Origin: Drechmeria coniospora
Taxonomy: Eukaryota > Ascomycota > Sordariomycetes > Hypocreales > Ophiocordycipitaceae
Assembly: GCF_001625195.1 (NCBI RefSeq)
Contig: NC_054390.1
Location: 6,979,222-7,043,221 of the forward strand
Direction of reading: 5' to 3'
DNA length: 64,000 nucleotides
A program made the translations under genes and the position numbers. Positions 54,940 to 64,000 of this stretch are shown here, one piece after another. Under the pieces are notes generated by a model. That model saw only the letters and a program-made list of their open reading frames with translations, was not told the DNA's origin and did not search any database. How positions within the stretch are numbered: the stretch's first letter is position 1; each line of letters begins with the position of its first letter.

Positions 54940-56114
54940 ATGAGTGTTCGTCTAGCCGCCCGGCGGCTGGCGTTGTCAGGTATCAATATTCCAAGCCGTC
55001 ATGCTTACTTCTCCTCCCGACGCCGGACCTATTGATCGCTGACTCGGAGCTGCCTACCAGTGCCGTCCTCAGCACCATCCTCCCAGCCAAGGGCCCTCCT
55101 CGCCACTCCCACGACGGTCCAGCGCCGCTATAAATGGTCCCTGAACGTCTTCAAGGATTGGGGAAAGCCCAGCTCCGGCAACGCGTCGTCTTCTCGTGGT
55201 TCCGACCCCACCATCTCGGAGCTCGACGATCCAAAGAAGCGCCAGCAGTTCCTTGAAAGGAACCTGCACGGCTCCGTCGAGGACAACATCTTTCAAGATG
55301 AGATAGAGACGGCGTCAACCCGTACGTCGCCGGCCGATGCCGACGTCCAGCAGCAAGCCGAGCAGAAGACTCGCGAGAACATGGCGATGGTCACGGATCC
55401 GGATCCCCGAAGCCGAATTTGCTGGCAGCGCAAAAAGGTCATCCAGATGGTCCGCAGCAAGGGCCAGTTGACGAGGGACGAGAAGATCAAGATGACGGAG
55501 CGACAGCTTGTCCACAAGAGTCACTTCATCCCGACGAGCGTCAAGAAGCTCGTCATGTTGTCACGACAAATCGCCGGCAAGGACATCGACGACGCAATCG
55601 CCCAGATGCAGTGGTCCAAGAAAAAGATGTCGGCCGAGGTCCGATACTATCTCGAGGAGGCGCGTGATCTCGCCATCGCTCAGCGTGGCATGGGACTCGG
55701 CAAAGTCAACGGTGAAGTCCTTGCGAAGCCGCGCAAGATTCGGACAAAGGAGGGCAAGTGGGTAGAAATCACCGACCCGACGCGCATGTACATTGCCCAG
55801 TCGTGGGTCGGTAGAGGACCGTGGCGCGGCAAAGAAATCGACTACAAAGGGAGAGGGCGAATGGGAGTCATTCAACACCCAAGCACAAGTTCGTCTCCCA
55901 CTGAAGCGTGCCCTTCCTTACTCACCTTGCCTCTGGTCTCCACCTCCGTCCGCCAGTTGCTAACCACAGACTAGGCTTCACAATTCTCCTCAAGGAAGAG
56001 AAGACAAGGATACGGGAACATGAGGAACGCGAGGCAAAGAAGGCCGCCAAGGGGCCATGGGTTCATCTACCCAACCGCCCCATTCACGGGCAACGGCCGT
56101 ACTACACCTGGTAA
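54940..56114 (+). CDS. MRPL22: Mitochondrial ribosomal protein uL22m
   Basis: Large-subunit mitochondrial ribosomal protein of the uL22 family. Exons are 54940-54979, 55061-55888 and 55975-56114 (335 residues). The N-terminus MSVRLAARRLALS and the following Ser/Arg/Pro stretch form a mitochondrial presequence up to about RRYKWSLNVFKDWG. The uL22 core includes SVKKLVMLSRQIAGKDIDDA, MQWSKKKMSAEVRYYLEEA and the C-terminal loop GPWRGKEIDYKGRGRMGVI. The last exon gives SFTILLKEEKTRIREHEE and ends RPYYTW, both typical of fungal mitochondrial uL22. The second intron has a less common donor (GTTCGT). Confidence 0.92.
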
Positions 56115-56566
56115 ATGGAAATGGCTTCGTGTGGCTCAACTTTGCAGTCGCCGACCACGCGAGACTGCTGAAAATGCCATGCCGGAAGGAGAACCGTGGC
56201 CGGCATATATATGTACATTAAATACCTATCTGTGCAGTGGAGATGAAGATCTCCCAAAACATTGGTTCTTGAACCCCCGATCCTCAAAGACAAAACGAGA
56301 CGCTTCATACGAAAAATGAAAGGCACCCCCTGCACCGCCTAGCCTCTTCGCCGCCGCTGAAAGCGTACCCGCATCTACGGAGGCTTGCCGCGACTGTCAA
56401 CCCTGCCAGCATTTAAAATCGGCCTAGCCGGCGTCCGTGAGCCGAAGGGGCGTCGAGTGCGTAGATGCGAAATCCGCAGAGGAAAGGCGTCCCATGGGGT
56501 GCAGTTTTGAGCCAGCTCATGGTCATCAAGCACAAATCGGCAGTCATCCCATGGCGCTCTCGTTGT
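56115..56566. other. Convergent 3' spacer
   Basis: These 452 bases lie between the MRPL22 and CFEM stop codons. No gene or repeat recognised. Confidence 0.5.
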
Positions 56567-57641
56567 TTACACCATAGTTCTCGGTTGAGTGCGGGGCACC
56601 ATATCCTCGTATCGGTTAGACGACAGCTCAATATCGTTTCCGTTCTTCTCAAAGGAGCCGTGCTCTCGGCCATACACCCTACTCGTTCCTGGAAGGCGGC
56701 CGGATCCGGGAAGCGGTTTGAAAAGCTCGCTTGTCTGTGTGGATTTTCGCTTGCGGTTTCGAAGTAGGAGGCAGATTGCGATGCCAACCACTGCACAGAC
56801 AGCCGCACCAACGCCGATACCGACACCAACCACGGCAGCTTTGGATAGGCCAGTGCCAGCTGGCTCAGCAGCTGCAGGTGCAGAGGTCGTTGCTTCGGCA
56901 GGGGTGCCAGACAGCGTAGACGACGGTGCGGCAGATTGAGGTGCATTGCTAGTCGACTACGAGAAATGGTTAGCCAGAGAAGCGCCAGGTAACAGTGAGA
57001 GGATAGACTTGCAGCAACACCTGCAATCGTTGAGGCCGAAGCGCTCAACGTGGACGTGGTAGACTCCTGCGACGATGAGGGCGCTGTCGAGGTCGAACTG
57101 GACGTCGAGGAAGTAGTCTGCGGAGACAATGTTGTCGAGGATGATACTGTAGAGGATACCGTCGGCGCCGGATGCGCCAAGGTCGACGACGGAATCGGAG
57201 ATGGCGCGGGTTGAGGGATACTGGTGGCCGCGGGCGCCGACGGGGCAACAGCAGCAATGTGGCCTATGTCGTCGTGAGTTCACATGCTGATGAATCTGGC
57301 GAGACGGGAAGGCTCACCTTGGCAGAAACCTGTGCTGAGAAACTGCTGGACAGTTGCATCTGTCGCCTGGCAGGAGGCGCCGCAATCACGGATGCCAAAC
57401 GAGAAGTCTTGTTTTGCGCACAAGCAGGCAGCATCGTCAGCACTGCCGCAGCTAAATTTACCGAACTCGGCTCTCTGCTGGTTCGAACATTGTAGCTAGG
57501 TGGGCGGTCAGATTCGATTTCAACGCCATCTCATGCTCCCAATTGACTCACGATACATGCCGGCGTCTCCTGTGCGCCGGCGACGCCAACAAGTTGCAAC
57601 ACGCTCAAAGCGCAAAAAACGAGCGGCAGCAGTCGACCCAT
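56567..57641 (-). CDS. CFEM-domain membrane protein
   Basis: Secreted/cell-surface protein with a fungal CFEM domain. Exons are 57641-57552, 57495-57318, 57263-57013 and 56956-56567 (302 residues). A signal peptide (residues 1-23, LLPLVFCALSVLQLVGVAGA) is followed by the CFEM domain with eight Cys (ETPACI, LQC, FSC, AACLC, RDCGASC, GFC). A Ser/Thr/Pro-rich stalk of about 120 residues follows, then one membrane helix near 214-237 (VGVGIGVGAAVCAVVGIAIC) and a short basic, Ser/Arg cytoplasmic tail. The membrane helix replaces the GPI signal found in many CFEM proteins. Intron 3 (57012-56957) fits only as a GC-AG intron (GCAAGT donor, CTAAC branch site). Known: some CFEM proteins bind haem/iron or act as surface receptors. 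Confidence 0.88.
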
Positions 57642-59129
57642 ATTGTCAGGCACCTGGACTGGAGCTTTACCAAGCGTCGGAAGAAAGGAAGTCGTCGATG
57701 GTACCAGTACCAGCGCACCAAACCTTGAGGGGTTCGGCCGATTGATGCTGAAGCTGTCGGGGAAGGTGGTGTGACGAGCGGGTCGAGGCCAGCACGTACG
57801 CTGCCTGGTGGGACGATTCTAAATTGCCTGAACACAGCGTGGCTTAGATCAATGCTGCGTGGGGGGTTTGTGGTAGCACAGTCGATAAGAGGTATTCGTG
57901 GTCGCCCGCAGGGAGTGTACGAGTCGAACGGAGGCGAACGAAAAGCGTAGACGAGTACGCGGCCAAATTGACCGAGGGAATGGAATGGAGTGTGAAGTTG
58001 ATGGTCGCGTGTCATTCGCGGACAAGGCAACGATGCAAGAAAGCGTCTGTCAAGTGCGTGAGTGTGAAGGTGTAGAGTGGACACCGGACCAGAAAGCAGC
58101 GGCCTATGCGAAAAGATGGGAAGAATTCAATCCGTCTAGGTGCAAAGGTGCTTGACGACTGATGAGAGAATCTGCGTCGTGAGAGAAAAGTAGGGAGAAA
58201 AGGGAGCGGTGGTGGACGTGGAAGGGGAAGAGTAGTAAGAGGGGCAGAAAGGTGAGGAAGGAGGCCTAAGGAGAGCTACGGAGTAGTCATCGGTGTATTA
58301 CTGCATGACATGTAACATGTACATCTGCGCTATGAGGCAGGAGGGGAGCATTTGTGTCAGTGATCCGGTGTGTGGAATCCACAGAACAAGATGGCAGGGC
58401 AGGGAGGTTCAGAGCTCCTTCCGCCGCGAAATCGGACCACCCAGGTGTACATCTAGATTTGGTTCGGGCGGGTACATGGAGTTGGAGGCAGCAAAACAGG
58501 CCCTGTACAGTAATTAAGTCAGTCGGGTGAGTACTCCGTACTTGAGAAAATATCATGTCCCTTGCCTCATGCTTGTTCACAATACCTAAGTACACCACGC
58601 CAAACGCCGACTGCAAACCTTTCTTTTTTTTTTTCGTCCCTCGCAGCCTGCACGAGCTTCGCCACGTTGCAGACAACGGCAGGGGTCCGGGTGTCTGGAA
58701 CGTCGGACATTTTACGCTGGGAATCGTCAGGAGGCAGCAGAAGACCAAGGCACAGAATGGTGCACACGGCAGAGCCATAGCAGAAGGCAAAGCGACGGAC
58801 ATGATCGGTCGAATCATGGGCGTCGACGAGCCGGCCTGCGCCGGTATTGATGGTTCAATGCTAAAGTACAACAAGCACGAGTCGGGTGCTGATAACCTAG
58901 CAGACGCGCTGACATGCAACCCACGCGACGCCGGCGCGCGAGGCAAAAATATCCAACCAATGGGAGGCGGCTATCTTTACGATGAAGCTCTCGGCGGATA
59001 ACTTCAGTCCCTGAAAAGTGATGGCTGAAAAGTGAGCTTGTACGGATATGGAGACGAGCTTACCACAAGCCAGGGGCAATGCCCTGAGACCCCCATACCA
59101 ACCCCCCAATCACGGTTGTCACTTGTGCA

Positions 59130-59480
59130 GTAAGTCCGGAGTAGAAAAGACCAGTACACTAAAGTACTTGTAGTTGTACTTACGTTCATGGACATGTATA
59201 CAAGTGCTTACGGAGTACGGAGTAATATTCGTTACCATTATGCAAGTACGGAGTACAGTACTCCGTATACTGTACGTAAGTACTCCGTACGGAGCATAAC
59301 TAGTAATAACATTGTTAAGTACTTGTAAGTACTGTAGTACTTACTTATTGTAGTTGTGCATGGGTGCCGTGTTGCAAGTAAGTACACTGAACCAGTGTAC
59401 AGGTTCAGTGTACAGTGCTCATATTGGACTTCAGCCAGCCTCGGAATTCCAAGTCGTGTACTCCGTACGGAGCCGATGCA
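59130..59480. repeat. GTAC/ACTCCGTA word cluster 11
   Basis: Includes the inverted repeat TACGGAGTAC-A-GTACTCCGTA at 59247-59267 (one-base spacer). Soon after it, at 59281-59293, comes TACTCCGTACGGA. Two copies of the 12-base word AGTGTACAGGTT/AGTGTACAGTGC type occur near 59394-59417. Confidence 0.8.
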
Positions 59481-60329
59481 CCGATGCAAACGCGTACATT
59501 TCAGATGTCGGTCTGTCGCAGATGCGACTCTGCATTCCCCCTACTGCCTCGTCAGTTGAAGTCTTCAATGATGGGAGCGGCGCACCTCGGTACGCACAAC
59601 GGCTTTGGTCCTGATCTCGAGCTCAAGTCAATCATCACCTTGTAATATTTTCCAACTGTACTCCGTACACTGTGACCTGTCCCGGGGGAAGATGGTGGAA
59701 GGTTTGGTATCAGACATGAAACGACCACATGCAAGCCACCATGTACCTTGCGTCTTCAACGGTGTAATATAACCATGGCGGTCTGGACGATTCGCTGGTC
59801 GGCTTGCCGCCTGCCACCATGACGTATGTGCCAACCAGTTGCCCATCGGAGCCGTAAGACTCCATTGCCATGGCCAGCAATGGAGCGCTACGGAAGGAAA
59901 GGGATATTTTTGGCCTACACGAGGCCAAGCCGAGGAATGGGCCAGGTACGCGGCCACGTAGCCAGAACGCCGCCGCTTTGATGAGATTTGAGACATGAGG
60001 GTTGTGCGACTGTAGCAGCTGTTTCATCGCGACACAGTTAGTTGCTCGGCCGGGATGCGGGTTCGACCCAGGCGATTGAGCTTCTTGCCGAATGCGTCCA
60101 TGACCGAAAAAAAAGGCACGGACAACATTGTCAGAACTGCACACTGTAAGGATGATGGCTAGCAATTTGCGATATCGATGAATGGCTAAGCAATAACCAC
60201 AACAGTACAGAGGGTAACTGGCCACGATCCGAAGGGCATCATTCCCCCCTTAAATCAACCTGGACATCGGCAGGTATTATTACTGCTCTGAGCCCGTATT
60301 TCTCTCGTGAGGAGGTGCCTACCCGGGAG

Positions 60330-61090
60330 TACCCACTGACATGAGTACTCCGTGCTGTATTACGATATAAGTACAGTAGCAGATCGCTACTGTAACTGAC
60401 TTGCAAGTATACTTAATTACGAAGGAATACTGTACTTGAGTATGTGGACATGCAGGCACTCGTATTATTTACTGTACAAGTATGTATGTACATGTACTCC
60501 GTAAAATTTATTACTCCGTACTCCGTACTTACTCCGGTTTAATTGTTAGTATGCTACGGAGTACTCCGTACAACGTTCTTAAGTACATGCAAGTACTGTA
60601 TTACTTCTTTACAGTACGAAGTACATGTACTTAAGTAATAGTTGTATGCTCAGTACTTACGCAGTACGTATGACAAGTTGGCAACACAGCAAGCCGATGG
60701 ACCTGGGTTCTGGGCGTTGAACTTGGTACCCTGGCAAACTAGCATTTTCTTGATTAGGAATCTGCAGACGAAGTACAAAGTACATATACTTGTACTGTAG
60801 TCTGTACCTACGACGGCACTTGCAGGAATTAGAAAACGTCGTTCATGCGTCAGTGCTGTAATAATTACTTGCACTGTACAGTAAGTACTTACCAGCAGCC
60901 CTTCGTGGTTGTCAGTATTAAGTAATTACTTGTACAGTACGGAGTAAGTACATGTGCATGTGTATACTCTATGGAGTAATATTACTCCTTATGGAGTGGG
61001 GTCACCGACTTGGGGCACTCCGTGCAAGTGCAACTACTTACTCCGACTACTTGTAATTACTCCTTAATGCGGTCGAAGTTCCAAACAACA
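60330..61090. repeat. GTAC/ACTCCGTA word cluster 12
   Basis: Contains a perfect 16-base palindrome TACGGAGTACTCCGTA (60555-60570). Many TACTCCGTA, ACTTGTACAGTACGG and AAGTACATGTACTTAAG words follow. Confidence 0.8.
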
Positions 61091-62246
61091 TCCTTCGCAA
61101 TCGACAATGTCTAGGTGGATCTTCCCTTACTGTAGGTTAATACTAAGTAGCTTGACATGATTGCTCATCCGTCTACAACTCGTCGTCCCCTGATTGACAT
61201 ATTTTCCTCTGTTCTGTTATGTACGTACATATGACCGTCATGAGCGGTGAGCAGTTCGATAACCGCCACATGACGAACCATTCATTGTTCTGAACTCACC
61301 ATGGCGCGTTGCACGCGAGACGGCCATTTAGAACCGCCGATGCATTTCTGTACTAGGGTTGCACCATCGTGGTATTGACCAGGTAGGCTGGTTCCAGCAC
61401 AGTAGACATCAGCAGGTAGAGATAGGTAACCTCTGCCATTGTATGGTGCATCAACAAAGGACATGCACACGCACTGATGAATGTAAATGTGCAGTAAATG
61501 GCACAATGCTGACATCGATGACGTTCATACTCGTGTTGCAGACTCTTCCCACCCGGCAACCATTTATTGCATTCAGCACAACGCGAGACATCAAGGCTGA
61601 AGGAATACAAGGACACACTGTGCCTGCAGTTGATCACAAGGCCCAAAGTGACGGTAATACGACTCCTTGCCTCGGCGGCGCCGCATCCCCAAAAGGCATC
61701 AAGATGAAGATGATATGCATCTGCAGGTAATCAAGAGAAAGGGGCGAATATCAGTATTGATCGATCAGTGAAGCATTTGATCGCTCAAATAAGCGCTAGA
61801 GATGTTTCCACGACTGTTACCGACACTGAACCCCTCTGTTTGTCAACCGCTCTGAATATCGCAGTACGACTTGACAGGATCTGTTACCTTCTTCCGTTCA
61901 TTCACTGCATCTATTAGAGTTCAGGCCTTGAGTATGCTCGTACATCTACTTGCTGTACCCGTGTACTTTCACATCAGCAGCAAACGCAAACAATTGCAGC
62001 ACAAGCAAAAATCGGGGTACCTAGTTGTGCTACAGGTACCCAATCGGCACTTAAGAACGGAGTACTTTGCACGAACTCTCCTGCGCTCGTGACATGCCCC
62101 ACTGCCACTACCAGCTATCCCGACCATCCTGGGAACCTTCTGGCTTCATCCTCGACCTCAGCTTCCATCCACCTCGACTTGCTTCCGGTGCTCCTGGCGC
62201 CCCTGGTGATGCCCTTCTTCGCGGATCGCAAACCACTGTCGATACC

Positions 62247-64000
62247 ATGGCCAACCCTGTAGGGGAAGATGCCTGGACCGCGTACCTGGACGAGGCGGCG
62301 CGCACCGCTGGCGACCTCGAGAGTCGCGTCAACGTCGTCGAGCTCTACAAGCGTGCTGTCGGCGCCGAGCCGGGCAGCTTACGCCTCTGGCTGCCGTACT
62401 GCGATTACTTCTGGGGCCTATGGGACACCAGCCAGGCTGTTGATGCTGACTGGTCCGAGGAGGAGCAGCTCATGGGCCGCGAGCTCTTCTCATTTGACGC
62501 CGCCCTCGATCTCTGGCAGCAAGGCTACGAAGCCGTAAAGTACCGCCTCGACGACAGCCACCAGCTATGGGACCGTTGGATCTCCCTCGAGATGGAGCAG
62601 CTCGCCAAGACCAAGACCCCCGAGGGCATCACGCGCATCACTCACCTCTACCGCGACCGCCTCTCCACGCCCCACCTTACCTGGGACGACACTTCCCAGT
62701 CCTTTTCGAGCTTCTTATCCGAGTATAACCAGACCGCCTGGGAGAGCACGATGAAGGAGGTGACGGAATCGGCCCAAGCGACGAAACGTCTTATCAATGC
62801 CCGCGACCCGTTCGAACTCAAGCTGCAGGAAGCCGCCCGAGGAGATGATACCGAGGCGCAGGGTGCCGCCATGCGAGACTACCTCGACTGGGAGGTGATG
62901 CAGAGCAAGAGGAACAACGACATGCCCGAAATCGCCACCGACCTATGCTGCGGTCTTTTCTCCCGCGCTCTGACTGGCATCTTTGCTCTTGACGAGGATA
63001 TCTGGCGAGAGTATGTCGTCTTTTCATCCTCATCTAAATCCGATCTCGCCACACCCGACAATCAGCTAGACATCCTGCGCAGGGCCGTTCAGCATTGCCC
63101 GTGGTCTGGTCGGCTGTGGAACAGATACATCTTGTGTGGCGAGGAGGCGAAGCTTTCCTTTTCCGAAATGGAGGCCATCAAGCACTCCGCCACGAGCGAA
63201 AGTGAGTTGTACAAGAATGGAATGGAAAGTATGATTGAGATGTACGTCGCCTGGTGCGGCTTCTTGAAGCGTACCGCCCTCGAAGCCACGGCGACCGATG
63301 AAGCCGTCGATGTCGCCGACATGGGACTGAAAGCCGCTCTGGAGGATGTCGAAGTCGTCGGGAAGCGGCTCTATGGCAAGGAGTTTCAAGGCGATCCTAA
63401 ATTCCGTCTGGAGCGCATATACATCCAATATCTAACTGAGAAGAAGGATGCGATTGATGAGGCAAGGGCTGTCTGGGAGAAGCTTCGCCGCATTCAGATA
63501 CACGCCGACAGCCACGAATTTTGGTTCCGGTACTATATGTGGGAGATGCTCATCTTTTCCTCTCGCCCCCCAGCAAACAGCAGCCCGTCTCGTCCTTCAA
63601 TCGGCTCTGCTCTCCGGATTCCGCACATGGCGACGGAGAAGCTGCACGCAGCCGCAACGCGAAGGACCATTGACTGGCCCGAGAAGGTCTTCGATGTATA
63701 TTTGCAGCATTGCAACGACTACGAGCTGCCTGCCTCGGTGCGCCGCGCGACTGACATGGTGCACCGGGCCGAGAGGGCCGTGAGGAAGCGTCGGCAGCGC
63801 GAAGAGGAGGAGAAAGCAGCCGCTTACGCCGCCTACTATGGCGGCGAGCAAGTTGAACAGCCCGTGGCCGAGACGGGAAACTCGCCGACTGGGCCGAAGC
63901 GCAAGCGCGAGATTGTGCCAGGAGGGGAGGATGCCGAGGCTGCGAGCAAACGACGAAAGAAAAGCGGAGAGGATGTCGAGGTACAGGCTGGAAAGATCCA
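62247..64000 (+). CDS. PRP24: Prp24/SART3-type U4/U6 snRNP assembly factor, 3' end outside window
   Basis: HAT-repeat protein of the Prp24/SART3 type, which helps re-anneal U4 and U6 snRNAs. The frame is open from the ATG at 62247 to the window edge without an intron (584 complete codons). The start MANPVGEDAWTAYLDEA and the blocks LWLPYCDYFWGLWD, LWQQGYEAVKYRLDDSHQLW, LFSRALTGIFALDEDIWREY and AVQHCPWSGRLWNRYI are HAT (half-a-TPR) repeats. The visible end is a basic, acidic-mixed segment with nuclear-type signals (GPKRKREIV, SKRRKKSGED). The RNA-recognition motifs expected downstream lie outside the window, so the choice between Prp24/SART3 and another HAT splicing factor rests on the N-terminus. 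An in-frame ATG at 62094 is an alternative start. Confidence 0.82.
   Translation, partial: MANPVGEDAWTAYLDEAARTAGDLESRVNVVELYKRAVGAEPGSLRLWLPYCDYFWGLWDTSQAVDADWSEEEQLMGRELFSFDAALDLWQQGYEAVKYRLDDSHQLWDRWISLEMEQLAKTKTPEGITRITHLYRDRLSTPHLTWDDTSQSFSSFLSEYNQTAWESTMKEVTESAQATKRLINARDPFELKLQEAARGDDTEAQGAAMRDYLDWEVMQSKRNNDMPEIATDLCCGLFSRALTGIFALDEDIWREYVVFSSSSKSDLATPDNQLDILRRAVQHCPWSGRLWNRYILCGEEAKLSFSEMEAIKHSATSESELYKNGMESMIEMYVAWCGFLKRTALEATATDEAVDVADMGLKAALEDVEVVGKRLYGKEFQGDPKFRLERIYIQYLTEKKDAIDEARAVWEKLRRIQIHADSHEFWFRYYMWEMLIFSSRPPANSSPSRPSIGSALRIPHMATEKLHAAATRRTIDWPEKVFDVYLQHCNDYELPASVRRATDMVHRAERAVRKRRQREEEEKAAAYAAYYGGEQVEQPVAETGNSPTGPKRKREIVPGGEDAEAASKRRKKSGEDVEVQAGKI

Larger units (their letters stand above)
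57642..62246. other. 4.6-kb gene-free region before Prp24/SART3
   Basis: Contains the CFEM promoter side, scattered GTAC words (58290-58560) and two dense clusters (59130-59480 and 60330-61090, listed). ORFs such as 58555-59001 (plus) and 59710-60225 (minus) have no domain or codon bias. A GGTTCGACCC string near 60058 resembles a tRNA B box but no tRNA folds around it. No gene is supported. Confidence 0.55.

Noticed and set aside
58555..59001. 148-codon plus-strand ORF before Prp24/SART3
   Set aside because: There is no domain, it has a homopolymeric Phe run from a T tract, and no consistent codon bias. I could not support it as a gene.
60025..60090. tRNA-like stretch containing GGTTCGACCC
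   Set aside because: The string resembles an internal B box, but the flanking five-base T stem does not pair (several mismatches) and no acceptor stem or A box at the right distance is visible on either strand.

Overview
The window is nuclear DNA of a filamentous ascomycete. The evidence is short GT-AG introns (mostly about 50-100 bases) with CTAAC-type branch sites, GC-rich codon third positions, pyrimidine tracts just upstream of start codons, and protein families restricted to or typical of Pezizomycotina (NIMA kinase, CFEM protein, Zn(II)2Cys6 regulator, fungal-type Som1, Cox9 and Prp24/SART3). The protein sequences look like a sordariomycete, probably Hypocreales; that last step is inference from general resemblance only. 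No rRNA, tRNA, CRISPR array or intact transposon is visible.

Layout. 1-12.9 kb: NIMA-type kinase (3' end off the window), ankyrin-BTB protein, choline/ethanolamine kinase, a CECR5-type HAD protein and SCO1. 13.4-24.6 kb: SPP1 (Set1/COMPASS PHD protein), a poorly resolved small locus, a VOC/glyoxalase-fold protein, a NASP/Sim3-type histone chaperone and MPP10. 25.7-32 kb: an RNF10/Mag2-type RING protein and a CRP1/MDG1-type carbohydrate-binding-module protein with an unusually long 1.69-kb intron. 35.7-45.5 kb: a Zn(II)2Cys6 regulator, L-rhamnonate dehydratase (LRA3) and L-rhamnose-1-dehydrogenase (LRA1), which together look like part of an L-rhamnose catabolic cluster. 49.6-57.6 kb: a second CECR5-type HAD protein, a RecA-fold-like protein head-to-head with SOM1, COX9, mitochondrial ribosomal protein uL22m, and a membrane-anchored CFEM protein. 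62.2 kb to the end: Prp24/SART3 (3' end off the window).

Functional themes. Four or more genes act in mitochondria (SCO1, SOM1, COX9, MRPL22, probably the first CECR5 protein); COX9 and MRPL22 share a 345-base divergent promoter with a CACGTG box. The rhamnose genes cover the first step (LRA1) and the dehydration step (LRA3); the lactonase (LRA2) and aldolase (LRA4) are not in this window.

The most striking non-genic feature is the intergenic DNA. Almost every long spacer, and part of the long MDG1 intron, is filled with clusters built from a very small vocabulary of words (GTAC, ACTCCGTA/TACGGAGT, AAGTACTT, TACATGTA, TACAGTAC). These form short direct repeats, a seven-copy hexamer array and exact palindromes up to 26 bases. 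I saw none of the ACTCCGTA-type words inside the exons I traced. All gene models are hand-spliced from the sequence; no alignment or database search was run.
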